From assembly GCA_003427395.1 (NCBI GenBank), contig BFEA01000215.1:768650-793268 (forward strand): a DNA stretch of 24,619 bases, read 5' to 3'. The position numbers and the translations under genes are program-made. Below are positions 9,507 through 19,469 of the stretch, piece after piece. Source of the DNA: Chara braunii (Eukaryota; Streptophyta; Charophyceae; Charales; Characeae). Positions within the stretch are counted from its first letter, which is position 1. The number at the start of each line of letters is the position of its first letter. The notes under the pieces are model-generated. The model saw only the letters and a program-made list of their open reading frames with translations, ran no database searches and was not told where the DNA came from.

Positions 9507-9788
9507 TGACGGGTTCACTCCTGTGTACGGGGGAGGAGGACCCAGCATTATCAAGATGTATGCTGCAGATACTGAAGGGCCGGTATACTTCAGTGACAAC
9601 AAGAGTGGGAGAAGTTCAGAGGGCAAGAGAGAAGAGTGGCCCCAAAAAGGGCGAGAGGAGAGACCAGCATCTGGTTCACAGGGAGAGCAGAATCAAACAA
9701 TTCTTGTTGCACTGCAGGAACTGACAAAAGTTGTGAAAGAAAACAGCCACAGCAACAGCAAGGGAGAATAAAACATTAGAGCGAGTGA

Positions 9789-9944
9789 GATGGAAAGAAA
9801 CAAAGCATGGGTACTGCTGCAGTACAGCATTGGAGTGACAAAGGAGGCATATATGAACAGAATGGAGAATGGTTGTGTGTGGGATGCGGCCGCAGGGGAC
9901 ACCCAGGTCGAGACTGCAGAGCACAAAGACTGGTCAAAGAGTAG
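9789..9944 (+). pseudogene. Gag CCHC zinc knuckle (nucleocapsid) fragment of element B
   Basis: In one frame after a stop at 9786-9788: GTAAVQHWSDKGGIYEQNG, then LCVGCGRRGHPGRDC, then TAG at 9942-9944. The cysteines and histidine (codons 9876, 9885, 9900, 9915) give C-x2-C-x4-H-x4-C exactly, the retroviral nucleocapsid knuckle that binds RNA. It confirms that 9021-9944 is gag although the frames are broken. Confidence 0.85.
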
Positions 9945-10303
9945 GGCCAGTAGATGGCGCAGCCACATCTAGCACAGGTTGGGGGGAATAAGTTTTCAAG
10001 TTGCAGGACGCCTAGTTCTCCCAATGCTCAATCGAAGTTGGCCAAGGTTGCAAGCGTTCGCTAGGAGGGGCATCACGCAGATGCAGACTGTGACAGCGAC
10101 TATAGTGAAGGAGATGAGGAGAGCAGCGGCCGACACAGTGCTTTTGCCTGCACTCTCCCACTGCCAGAGATAATACAACACAACGAGGTGCAGAGGGTGA
10201 TATGCTTCTGTGCTGCTGTCAAGAGGGTGTACACAGGGAACTGATTACAGATGTCAGTGAAGAAGAGGAGGTGACCATGATCAACATGTCAATCGCACAG
10301 TGG

Positions 10304-10435
10304 TGAAGACAATGGTGGATAATAGCTCCTCCTAAAATCATCTTTCCCAGAAGGCGATCAAGAGATTACATATGGGAATAAAAGTGCAGGAGTTCACCAC
10401 GCTTGTGGAGGTAAAAAAGCAGATAGGAATGTGAT
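10304..10435 (+). pseudogene. Aspartic protease remnant of element B
   Basis: In one frame: VKTMVDNSSS, a stop (TAA 10334), then NHLSQKAIKRLHMGIKVQEF and LVEVKKQIGM. This matches the start of the retropepsin domain, where a DSG or DTG triplet is the active site; here it reads DNS, so the active-site Ser/Thr and Gly are altered, and the stop cuts the domain. Identification rests on the motif pattern and on its place between knuckle and RT. Confidence 0.55.
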
Positions 10436-10537
10436 TCAAGTTAGACAGTGTCTCAGAGACATTCCCGTCACTTCCAATGTTGATGGAAATATATGTCATA
10501 TTGTGTTTTCTTCATCCTGGACGGATAAACGGTTTAG

Positions 10538-10957
10538 ATGGTTCTTGGCCAGAGATGGCTCAGACCAATAAGAGCAGTGAGCACTTGCTCCACACAGATG
10601 GTGCAGATACCTGATGCAGCAAGCAATTATGTGGCTTGTGCGAGGAGATACACAAAAGGAGCATTGAGGGATGAATCAAGGAAGAAGTGTATGTCGGCAC
10701 CAGCGTTCTTCACTTATTTGCGCCAGCATCACAGTGAGGGACTCCAGGTAGCATGGGTCGCTACAGCGGATGCACAAACCCTTCGCAGCAAGAACGGCTT
10801 TGGAAGATTGCAGCAACTTATAGAAGAGTATAGAGATCTGCAAGAAGAGTCAACTGGCATTGTAGAGCATCCCATCCATATAGTACCAGGTGTTGTACGC
10901 CCAAAGGGGCGTGTTTATCGATTGTCGCCCACAGATCTCAAGGAGTTGAAGAAGTAG
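10538..10957 (+). pseudogene. Protease-RT linker fragment of element B
   Basis: 139-codon frame. It opens with VLGQRWLRPI, like the LG-x-x-WL block after gypsy protease, then about 80 residues of variable linker, and ends with IVEHPIHIVPGVVRPKGRVY and RLSPTDLKELKK, the conserved lead into the RT fingers. A stop (TAG 10955-10957) and a frame change separate it from the next RT block. Confidence 0.7.
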
Positions 10958-10980
10958 CTAGCTACAATCGCAGAGAAAGT

Positions 10981-11710
10981 GTGGATAGCCCAGTACTAGC
11001 ACCAATATTATTCGTGCCAAAGAAGGATGGTGGAGTCAGGATGTGCATTGATGACCGTGATTTGAATAATATCAACATCAAGAACGTGGGGCCGTTGCCA
11101 CGCATCGATGACCTGTTGACAGAGTGCACATCGCGTAATTTTTTCCACGATCAACCTGAAGAGTGGCTATCGTCATATCATCAGATCGAGGTGGAACCTG
11201 CAGGTCAACACAAGACAACGTTTAGAACTCAATACGACAGTTATGAGTTCAGTGTTTTGTCATTCGGACTAACCAATGCACGTTTTAGTGGGCTATGACT
11301 AACTTGCTCAGGGGCTATTCCATCAGTTTATGGTGGTCTACCTTGATGACATCCTTGTGTTCATCCGCACTGTTGAGGAGCACATGGAGCGTCTGAAGGC
11401 ACTATTTGAGGCACTGAGAAAGAGGAAGTACAAGATCGATGTGAAGAAAAGCGGATTTAGGAAGGAAAAGATATTGTACCCTGGGCATGTGATTGATGAT
11501 TCTGGAGTTGACCCAAAAGCCAAGAAAGTGGAGGCTGTTGCAATGGCCAGTGCCACAAAATGTGAGAAATGTGTCGTCATTCTCTTGGGAATGGCCAATT
11601 ACTATATGAAGCGCATTGAACGTCGATCCACCATCGCCACACCGTTGACCCGATTGACTGAGAGGTACTTCAAACTCACAAGGATCACCTTGTTAGACAT
11701 CCCATCTTGA
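10981..11710 (+). pseudogene. Reverse transcriptase of element B (two frames)
   Basis: Part 1 (10981-11298): SPVLAPILFVPKKDGG, VRMCIDDRDLN, NVGPLPRIDDLLTE, SSYHQIEVEPAGQHKTTFRT and FSVLSFGLTNA, then a frameshift with loss of the usual Phe-Gln block. Part 2 (11330-11710): VVYLDDILVF with the catalytic YLDD intact at 11339-11350, then EEHMERLKALFEALRKRKYK, ILYPGHVIDDSGV and MANYYMKRI. Tyr of the usual CIDYR is replaced by Asp, and extra residues interrupt the DLKSGYHQ block. Dead as an enzyme because of the break. Confidence 0.85.
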
Positions 11711-11950
11711 AGGTTCCAGATCCTGCAATGCCATTCGTGTTAATGACAGAGGCTAGTTAGTTCGGTGTTGGGGTGGTGATGCAGCAAGACGATGGGTGGC
11801 TTACCACCCGTGGAGTATTTGTCGAAGAAGATGCCTTCAAAGAGAGTTAGCTACAGCAAGTAGGGAGCAGGGTCATGAGAGGACGGATGCCATGGGCTGT
11901 CATATACAGCAGACCGGAAGAAGAGTGAGGTATGTGGAAAGATCCAACTC
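11711..11950 (+). pseudogene. RNase H remnant of element B
   Basis: LKVPDPAMPFVLMTEAS, then TAG at 11758, then FGVGVVMQQDDG; a frame later PVEYLSKKMPSKRVSYSK (about 11805-11860). These are the first strand and the following block of gypsy RNase H. The first catalytic Asp is replaced by Glu and the stop follows three codons later. No integrase could be read after this. Confidence 0.65.
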
Positions 11951-12165
11951 GAGACCTGGGACAAAGAGTTTAATGGGAGATTGGAATGAGAGCTTGAAGA
12001 AAACTTTAGCCAGCAAGGTCAGCAGATCAAGCAACCATCCAGCAAGTGAAAGTCAAGAAAGAGCTCAAGGGGCATTTATAGTAACTTGGCCGCTCAACGA
12101 AAGCTTCTAAAACGGGAAGGAAGAGGAGTTTTCAGAGCGCAGGCTGTGGGAAGTCTTAGCAGATA

Positions 12166-12225
12166 GTCTCTAAGCAGAATGAGCAAGAGGTGAGCGTCTC
12201 TAAGCAAATTGAGCAAGAGGTGAGC
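12166..12225 (+). repeat. 30-bp two-copy tandem duplication
   Basis: GTCTCTAAGCAGAATGAGC... at 12166-12195 and again at 12196-12225, differing at two bases near the middle. The second unit runs straight into a copy of the short dispersed repeat at 12226. Confidence 0.95.
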
Positions 12226-12375
12226 GGCGGTACATTCTTCCCACAGAGGACGTAATAAATGCTGCGGAGAGACATAGAGTGGGTAATTATGTAAGGGGAC
12301 ACTGGACACAGTTTCCAGCCCAGAAATACAAATCCATTCATTCATTCATTAACTGAAAAAGAAAAAGGAGAACAG
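12214..12375 (+). repeat. Short dispersed repeat, copy a (A-rich tail)
   Basis: GGTGAGCGGCGGTACATTC, TTCCCACAGAGGACG, TAATAAATGCTG match the copies at 13711, 20045 and 22372 in order. It is followed by about 60 bases of unique sequence, a CATT microsatellite (12334-12350) and an A-rich tail (GAAAAAGAAAAAGG). The tail suggests copying by a LINE, like a SINE. Confidence 0.55.
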
Positions 12376-12419
12376 CAAGACCTTATGGGGAGCAAAGGTC
12401 CAAGAGCACTGTGCTTTAC

Positions 12420-12698
12420 CAGCATTTGTTGTTCCCTTTTCAGCTCCCGTCTCTCCTTTGCCGCTCTTTCTGCCTGCTGCTTCTCACGCTCGAAAATATG
12501 CCTCTCTCTTTCCTTCACCGCAGCTTCCTCCTTGGCTACCTTCTCCATTCGTTTCTCCAGATTTGCCATTTGCTCCTTCATTGTAATCTCCATGATTTGG
12601 AGTTGCGCTTGACGGGCTTTCACCTCACTTAGTTCTGCCTCCAGCCTTGTGCTCGTATCTGCCAGCTTCACTGCCATGTCAGACTTCTTAGAAGTAAT
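12420..12698 (-). CDS. Coiled-coil protein, internal exon (downstream one)
   Basis: Minus strand, 279 nt, exactly 93 codons, phase 0 at both ends. Acceptor: ...TTCTGTGGGCCACAG just before 12698, with a T-rich lead. Donor: CTG|GTAAAG from 12419. It encodes ITSKKSDMAVKLADTSTRLE, then a heptad-rich charged helix (LEKRMEKVAKEEAAVKERER, EREKQQAERAAKERRELKRE) typical of a long parallel coiled coil, and no other domain. The frame closes soon after each border (the intron side reads into stops). It fits directly after the exon at 22857-23914, which ends in phase 0 with the same kind of sequence. A structural or cytoskeletal role (for example centriole or flagellar base) is possible but not shown. Further 3' exons were not found in the window. 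Confidence 0.65.
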
Positions 12699-13119
12699 CT
12701 GTGGCCCACAGAATCCCATAAACAACACAGTAGACAAGTCAAGCACGTGTGCCAATACATGAGCTTGCAAAGTGTAATAGGCTAATAGCAATTGGGGATT
12801 TGTTTTTCCTTTTTTTTTTCGTTTCAATCCTCTGTGGAACGTGACATGACCTGGCCTTTCCAGGCCTCAGGGGAACCCCACCAGCAATACCCTCTCCCAT
12901 ATGATGAGAGAGTCAAGCTCCACCACCCCCCATGGGGCCTGGGCAGGTAGATAGGGGAGCTACTGCTTGCGCTCGTGCAGAGTGTGTTGTGCCAAAACCC
13001 TCCCTCCCCCATCTCCGTATGAACATCAGCAGTGTCTCAGCCGGCAGTTTTGGCTTAAGAACCTTCTAATGCCAACCAAGGGGTCCAGACAGCTATATCT
13101 AGGTGGTAGGCCCCAAGCC

Positions 13120-13205
13120 TGCCCAGGCAGGTACGGAAGTTGAATGCACGACTTTCCCCATGCCACTTGCGTGCCTTACCATCTGACCTATGCCTCTGGC
13201 TCGCA
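13120..13205 (-). repeat. tRNA-derived SINE head (possible)
   Basis: On the minus strand TAGGTCAGATGG (13190-13179) matches the pol III A-box at 11 of 12 positions, and 45 bases on, at 13146-13136, CATTCAACTTC matches the B-box at 8 of 11. That spacing is the one in a tRNA gene. The T-arm can pair (GTGCA with TCCGT, one mismatch, loop TTCAACT); D-stem and anticodon arm are poor. It is unrelated to the tRNA-like repeats at 7033-7488. Probably an old SINE or tRNA pseudogene. Confidence 0.4.
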
Positions 13206-13710
13206 ACTGATGACTGAAGAGCTACAGGGAAGAAACAAGGGGGGTGGAAATAAAGACAAGGCAAAAATGGGTTTTCAACTTTTCAAACAAAAAACTAGCT
13301 TCAGCAGTAGCATGGGCGGAGGTCAATGGTGAAAACAGAAATAAGGGTAGAATTGAAAAATGCGAGGAGCTCGATGAATAGAGAACTGGGCGTACAGAAA
13401 AAAAGGGCTCATACAGAAGAACTGAAACATCGCTACAGGAAGGGGGCCTGGCCAAGATAAAGGGCTACTCTTTGGTGTTCAACAATTGGAGTGGGTCAAC
13501 GCTGAAGCGTTCCTAGAAGAAAGCGGAGGGGAGGAAGAGCACCTGGATAGATAGACATGTAGATAAGAAATCCTGCTTCAGGGAGGACAGGTCAGGAAGA
13601 AACCAGAGAGTTAGGCTTGCTCTAGAGCTTCCACTTTGAACAGGCGGTTAGGATGGCTATCTGCATAGGAGCAGGGCTCAGCAGGCATATTTCTGTCCCC
13701 AGACAACAGG

Positions 13711-13857
13711 GGTGAGCAGGGGTAAATCCTTTCCCACTCAGGACGTAACCAATGCCGCCGTCTCAGGGTTCCTCACCCATAACGGAGTGTTGGCTCAGTT
13801 TATTATATACGGGACACAGAACCCACTTTTCGGCACTAATAGTAGCTCCTGTAGCAT
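13711..13857 (+). repeat. Short dispersed repeat, copy b, forming the LINE leader
   Basis: GGTGAGCAGGGGTAAATCC, TTCCCACTCAGGACGTAAC, CAATGCCGCCGTCTCAGG, then CCTCACCCATAACGGAG, and finally AGTAGCTCCTGTAGCAT (13841-13857). The same blocks appear in the same order in copy c at 20045-20264. The last block overlaps the ATG of LINE ORF1 (13856). Confidence 0.6.
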
Positions 13858-14521
13858 GGCAAACATCGATGCCCGCACCCTCACTCCAACAATTCCAGTC
13901 CTACCCTTCCGTTTTGACGAGGCGAAAGAGGAATGGCAAATAGCAGTCCGCTCCAACCTGGCCATTGTAACAGCGCAGGACTTGACTCAGCCAGGCAAAT
14001 GCCTGAGGTCAAATATCTCAGACCAACGCCCCCAGGCCTTCTACAGGGCAGTTCTGATGAGAGGCTGAAGGTAACGTGGAACGGGGAAGAGGGAACCTCA
14101 GAGAATAGGCCTCTACGAGGAGAGTCAGAGAGTGGAGAACTTTCTCCACCTTGCCATCTTTCTCTAAGCGCAGATACGCCTGAACTCCCTCGACATAATC
14201 CTCAACACGCACCGTGCGGTTGTCTGCGAGGATACTAACTATGGGGTCTTCCAAGACATGAGATATGACTATCTGACAGACTTGAGGGAAGGACTTGAGT
14301 GGAAACCGTCGGAACTGATCTGCGAGATACCCCACTGGCTGGGACACAGAGATGAAGTTGACAGGATCGCTTACAGTGTCGCATCATTCATAAGGGAGGA
14401 ATGGTTGGGGAAGAACAAAGGAGAAGCAATTGACAAAATAAACACTGAAAGGACGAAGAAGGAACAGATGAGAAAGAGAAGGGAAGAGGAAGAGGGGAAA
14501 TCCAAGCAAATCTCTACCTGA
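13856..14521 (+). pseudogene. LINE ORF1-like, with internal stops
   Basis: ATG at 13856 gives MANIDARTLTPTIPVLPFRF and EAKEEWQIAVRSNLAIV. In the same frame come a stop at 14066, another at 14165, then AQIRLNSLDIILNTHRAVVC, a helix-rich stretch with DYLTDLREGLEWKPSELIC, and a Lys/Glu/Arg-rich end (TERTKKEQMRKRREEEEGK) to TGA 14519-14521. It occupies the ORF1 place just before ORF2, in the same frame, but I recognise no RRM or zinc knuckle. A minus-strand frame (14018-14347) overlaps it and is judged a shadow. Confidence 0.5.
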
Positions 14522-14563
14522 TTCTAAGATTAGTCCCTCCTCGACGAACACCCACTACCCAAC

Positions 14564-15590
14564 ATGGTGGAGACTCGTAAGGAAGGGACTACCAGAGAGG
14601 CAAAGAAATTCAAACCAACCACGGACGAAGACATACTCAGAGAAATCAGAAAGCAACCAGAGCTCACCAGCACTTCATGGAACGTGAATGGACTAGCCTC
14701 CATATTAGACAACACGATTAAATGGAGGACTTCGACAGAAGACATAGGCTGGTTCGGACCAAATCCCCCAGATATAACATGTCTACAAGAAACACACCTC
14801 ACGAGTAGTAATGAACATGAAAAAAAAAAACTAGCTCTTGTGAGGAAATTAAGACATGTAAAACCAGCCTTCTGGGTCGACGCTACACCCAACGGATCAG
14901 CAAGCATCGTCGTCCTCCTACATCAGAACTCAAGGGCAAGCAACAACATACAGTTCCTAAACAATTGGCAAGACACGTCGGGCAGATAGATTAGACTAGA
15001 CATCAAACATAAGGAAGAGGAATTAACAATCTTCGGGATATACGGTGCCAACAACCCCCAAGAAAAAAAACATTTCCTCCATACCATCGAGAACCTGATC
15101 CCCCCCACAAAATCACGTGATTCTAATGGGTGGTTGGAATTTTGTCCAAGAACTCTCCCTTGATAAAATCTCTAATGCGGCACACCCATCTCAACAATCA
15201 AACAGCATAGAACTAACCGACTTCACTACACGAAAGAACCTACTAGACCCATTCCGCCTCCTGCACCCCGAAGCGAAACACTTCTCTTGCATTAGGAAAA
15301 CATCCCATAATAGAACCTCATTTTCAAGAATAGACTTCTTCCTCATCGCAAAATCGACCTCTCACAGCATTCTAGATCACAAACCTATCACACTTGATCT
15401 CAGGTTCACCAAAACAGCATACCTGGGTAAGAGCTTTTACCGTTTCAACAACGCCTTACTCACCAGCCAATCCTTCACTTCAGAGCTAAACAATATACTA
15501 ATCCAAGCCTGCCAGAAAGTGGAAGTACCGCTTTCCCCAAAATCGTTAAAGCCATCAGCAGTAAAGTATCACAAACTTCAAGAAAATTAG
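14564..15590 (+). pseudogene. LINE ORF2, AP-like endonuclease domain
   Basis: ATG 14564. The endonuclease nicks target DNA to prime reverse transcription. Motifs: SWNVNGL, DITCLQETHL (catalytic Glu), then a stop at 14987-14989; the same frame continues with LTIFGIYGANNPQEKKHFL and then shifts near the C run at about 15100-15115. From 15117: ILMGGWNFVQE, where the second Gly (15132-15134) stands in place of the Asp of the usual GD(W/F)N motif; SRIDFFLI; and LDHKPITL, where the usual Ser before DH is Leu. The linker continues to about 15590 before another frame change. At least two breaks and one lost catalytic residue: inactive. Confidence 0.85.
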
Positions 15591-16270
15591 CTGCCCAAGG
15601 AAAGGAAAAGGAAGAGATGCTAAGAAATGCAATCGACATGGCAGAATTTAAGCTCCAGCATAACCCCAAGTCACCATTCTTCACAGAGCTCTACACCAAA
15701 GCAAAAAAGGAATTATCAGAGTGGACAAAATAGAAACTCAGAGGCCTTCAACTAAGAGCCAAAGTAAGAGATTGGGAACTGAATGAAAAAATGACCAAAT
15801 ATGTCTCTCAAAGAATCAAATCCAACACCAGGAACGCAAAGATTGAAAGTCTAGCAGACATCGATGGTACTCTCACTTCAGAAACCACCCAACTAGTTAA
15901 TATAGCAACAAATTTCTATAAGGACCTATATACCAACAAAACATCAAAGGAAAGTCACAACGAAGTCATCAGAGCCAGAAACAAATTCCTGAAGTATCCG
16001 AACCACTCCCTATCCAAAGTGTCAGCTAACAGCCTTGAGGAACCTATCACAATTGAAGAGTTGTACAAGGCTCTCAAAGACATGAAACCCAATAAAGCCC
16101 CAGGCAGAGATGGCTTATCCAAAGAATTATGGCTCGCAAGTTGGCATAAGTTGGGCCCTATCTTCCTAAATTTCCTAACTAAAGCCTGGACAAACGAATC
16201 CTTGGGGCCAAAACTTCGTACAGGAGTGCTAACTCTTCTCTACAAAAAAAAGAGAGAAAGAAAACATTAA
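15591..16270 (+). pseudogene. LINE ORF2, linker and RT start
   Basis: Continues ORF2 after a frameshift near 15585, with a stop at about 15731. Clear code from 15791: MTKYVSQRIKSNTRNAKIES, IDGTLTSETTQL, NFYKDLYTNKTS, then the RT entry PITIEELYKALKDMKPNKAP-GRDG. It ends in an A-rich tract near 16245-16270 where the frame is lost again. Confidence 0.8.
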
Positions 16271-16783
16271 AAATTATCGTCCCACCTCCCTCCTCAACGT
16301 GGCTTACAAAATCCTAGCTAAGTTATTAGCCACAAGAGTCAACCGACTCACTGAAAGTTGCTTTCACCTAGACCAAACAGGTTTCATCCCAGGCAGGCTC
16401 ATTCTGGACAGCCTTGAGGAACCTATCACAATTGAAGAGTTGCACAAGGCTCTCAAAGACATGAAACCCAATAAAGCCCCAGGCAGAGATGGCTTATCCA
16501 AAGAATTATGGCTCGCAAGTTGGCATAAGTTGGGCCCTCTCTTCCTGAATTTCCTAACTAAAGCCTGGACAAATCCTTGGGGCCAAAACTTAGTACAAGA
16601 GTGCTAACTCTTCTCTACAAAAAAGGAGATTAAAAAAACATAAAAAATTATCGTCCCACCTCCCTCCTCAACGTGGCTTACAAAATCCTAGCTAAGTTAT
16701 TAGCCACAAGAGTCAACCGACTCACTGGAAGTTGCTTTCACCTGGACCAAACAGGTTTCATCCCAGGCAGGCTCATTCTGGAT
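16031..16783 (+). repeat. 379-bp two-copy tandem duplication inside the LINE RT
   Basis: Copy 1 about 16031-16408 and copy 2 about 16410-16783. Both run from AGCCTTGAGGAACC through KAPGRDG, the NYRPTSLLNVAYKILAKLL block, to FIPGRLILD. Offset is 379 at the left and 374 at the right because of small indels in the A-rich tract. RT residues of this block are therefore encoded twice in a row, which no working LINE has. Confidence 0.95.
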
Positions 16784-17314
16784 AACGTAATGACTCTAAC
16801 TGAATCTACCAGACTAATAAACGAAAGAAAAATCACGGCGGCTATCCTGTTCTTCGACTTTGAAAAAGCCTACGACCAGGTCAATTAGGACTTCTTGCAA
16901 AACTGGATGGAAGAAATGGGGGTGGGACCGAACTCCCCCAAATGGGTTAGAGTGTTATATAATGATGCTCAAGGGATCGTCCAGGTAAATGGGTTTTTGT
17001 CCAACCCTTACAAAATGACAAGATCAATGAGGCAAGGTGATCTGCTAGCAGCCCGAATTTTCCTTTACGTCATGGAAGCCATCGCAGCCTATCTCAGAAA
17101 AGACCCCTCAATCGAAAGATTGAGAGCCATAAAGGATGACAGCGACCGCTTTCTCCACCTCCCAACCACCCTACTCTTTGCATATGATCTCACAGTCTTG
17201 ATTAGAGCCTCCAACTCCTCTTTCCATGCACTCATAAGAGCCATGCAGGCATTCCAACTAGCCTCTGAAATGAAAATCAATTGGACGAAAACAATAAGAT
17301 GGTGGATCTCATAG
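16273..17314 (+). pseudogene. LINE ORF2, reverse transcriptase core
   Basis: After the duplicated block: VMTLTESTRLINERKITAAI, FFDFEKAYDQVN (first catalytic Asp kept), then TAG at 16886-16888 where Trp is usual, FLQNWMEEMGVG, GIVQVNGFLSNPYKMTRSMR and QGDLLAARIF. The catalytic FADD box reads FAYD at 17177-17188, so one metal-binding Asp is Tyr. It continues to a stop at 17312-17314. Confidence 0.9.
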
Positions 17315-17347
17315 AGTCCCCCTCCCACAAAAATTACACTAGAAGGC

Positions 17348-19469
17348 ATGCTATGGGCTGACCCAGCTATCTCGATCCGTTTCCTAGGTATCCAACTCAG
17401 CACAAAAGGTTATCACCCCTCCTCAACGGCTTCCCTTCTTTCATCTATGATCAACAAAATGCATAGCTGGCAACGCTCGCACACATCGCTTCTAGGAAGG
17501 GTCCTAGCATTGAATAACTCGGTATTAGCTATGATGTGGTATACGACCTCGATCCGGTTCCCCTCTACAGATTTCCAACAACAAATTAGAAAAAAGGCAG
17601 CAGCATACCTATGGACTGGAAACCCAGACAAACAACACTTCATTCACAAGGTATCTTGGCAAATAGCCACAATGTCCAGAAGAAAAGGAGGGTTGGTCCT
17701 TATAGACCCAGCTCGATAAATCCAGGCCCTGCAAATCAGATGGATACTAAGGCTAACCCTACAAAGAAATCTACAATGGATACCCTTAGCCCTCAACCAC
17801 ATCAACGAGCTTGCACCCTCCAAATCTCCACATAACATGTTGGGCCTTTTCTGGATATTTAACAAATGGTGGTCGCTTCCAAGAACCACAAAAGCACACG
17901 ACCCCTAACAAAACTCAGAGGAAGACTCAGAAAACGAATCATCCAAAACCTTTTGAGAAAATCTGTTACACATCTGGAGAAAAATCTTCCCGGAAAACAA
18001 AATCGGCCTGCAAAGGAGGGATGAGGTCCTAAGGCAACCTATCTTCGGCAACTCCTGAATCAAGGACAACAAAGGAGAAAGCCTTTCTCTTACGAAGGCC
18101 GAAATCAAATAGGGTAACTGGCTCGAAAAAGGTATATGGCAAATCCAACACCTATGGAATGAACACACAAATAATTGGAAGGTGGAAAAAGATATGGCAA
18201 ATCCAACACCTATGGAATGAACACACGAATAATTGGAACCTGGCCCTAAAAGGATGTCACAACCTTCAAACCAACCTATCAATAATCATCGAAAGCATTC
18301 CAATTGAATGGCGCTGGCTACTAAGATCAGACCAAAAGTGGCTAGCAGGGGATTGGGTTAGCCAAAAGGACCAAACAAACACACAAGAAATCCTAAGAAT
18401 CATAAGCAACGAAATACACAATAATGAATGGATAACCTGCAATATATTCCCTTTAGAAGAACCAAGCAACCCAATAAGCTTCTTGAGCAACCAAAGTAGA
18501 GCAGAAGGATCTTTCAAAGTAAGTAACCTGATAAGAATGAGAGTAGAGCAGGGTATTTAGGCCCGACTTAAGCATCCAACAACTAGAAGTTGATCCCACC
18601 GAATGGTCATGGGGCTTGCCAGGCGAAGTTTCCACAATTATACGCAGACACAAACTAACCGACTACACCCCAAGACTAGGCTACAAATTGTTCTCCTCGC
18701 CTATTACTACTTCGGCCATCATATTTAAAAGATGGCAAAAGCATGAAAACTCCCTCACCAATACATCTTTTCAACCATCCTGGTCATCAATCTTCTGCAC
18801 TACACCAGCCAAGTTGGCCAGCGTACTCTGGCTCATAACCTACAGAGCAGTTCCCTGTGAACCATTGGCTAGCGCAAAGAAGAAGGAAGCAAGACAAATC
18901 AGAGCAGGAATTATGGTGTAAAGTTTGCAACTCCCAAGCTATCGAAACACTCAATCACTGTTTCCTGGAATGCAAGAAAGTCCAAATCCTATGGAATGAA
19001 GTAGAACTATAGTGGAGCAAGCTCACCAGTAAAATACTAATTAAAAATAGTACAAATTAGCCCTGGCACCCTCTTCCTAGACTTAGAACAAACACCGCCC
19101 TTCAAGGGTTTCGAATACTTCCTCTCTCTAATCAGAAAAGCTACTCTTTGGGCGATTTGGAGAAGAAGATGCGCCCTAACCTTTGAAGACCTCCCTACTA
19201 CCCCAGAAAATCCCCTCACCCTCATTAAACAGTTAATCGAGACGAAAATCCACGCCCACTGGAAAAAAACACTGATCCAAATCCAAAACACCCCAGATAA
19301 TAAGACTGTGATTATTAAAAAATATAAAGCATCAAAACTTGGAGGAGGAAAACTAGGCTCGATAATGGAAAATAGATTAACCTTGAAAGACTGGTTCCCC
19401 AACCCAACACAACAACCAGGGGCCAGAGAATCCTCTACAACCACCCCGATACCAAACTCTAGATTATAG
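17348..19469 (+). pseudogene. LINE ORF2, C-terminal part with zf-RVT motif
   Basis: Fragments in several frames: ISIRFLGIQLSTKGYHPSS, LLGRVLALNNSVLAMMWY, AAAYLWTGNP and SRRKGGLVLIDP (17348-17719); a decayed middle (17720-18600); ASVLWLITYRAVPCEPLA (18616-18921); a zinc motif in the next frame, CKVC at 18917-18928 and H/C at 18956-18973 (C-x2-C...H-x4-C); then FEYFLSLIRKATLWAIW and a final stop at 19467-19469. This layout is the plant L1 ORF2 tail with reverse-transcriptase zinc-binding domain. Many stops and shifts. Confidence 0.8.
18134..18249 (+). repeat. 58-bp two-copy tandem duplication in LINE ORF2
   Basis: ATATGGCAAATCCAACACC... at 18134 and again at 18192, offset 58, nearly identical down to AATAATTGGAA. 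The flank GAAAAAG is shared at the join. 58 is not a multiple of three, so the duplication shifts the frame. Confidence 0.95.

Larger units (their letters stand above)
9021..11950 (+). mobile_element. Second Ty3/gypsy element, decayed (element B)
   Basis: Fragments appear in the canonical order gag, CCHC knuckle, aspartic protease, RT, RNase H, on one strand but in shifting frames with many stops. RT is clearly different from element A (for example VRMCIDDRDLN, FRTQYDSYEFSVLSFG), so it is another family. No integrase, PPT or matching LTR was found after the RNase H remnant; the sequence after about 11950 loses similarity. It may be the right-hand partner of the LTR/PBS at 3478-4774, but that link is not shown. 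Confidence 0.8.

Noticed and set aside
12100-12130. Polypurine tract and 3' LTR of element B at AAAACGGGAAGGAAGAGGAG
   Set aside because: No TG-starting LTR match to 3478-4755 follows and integrase is missing, so the tract may be chance.
14018-14347. Minus-strand frame of 109 codons
   Set aside because: It overlaps the LINE ORF1-like region, whose plus-strand reading connects in frame to a longer segment; no known domain on the minus strand.
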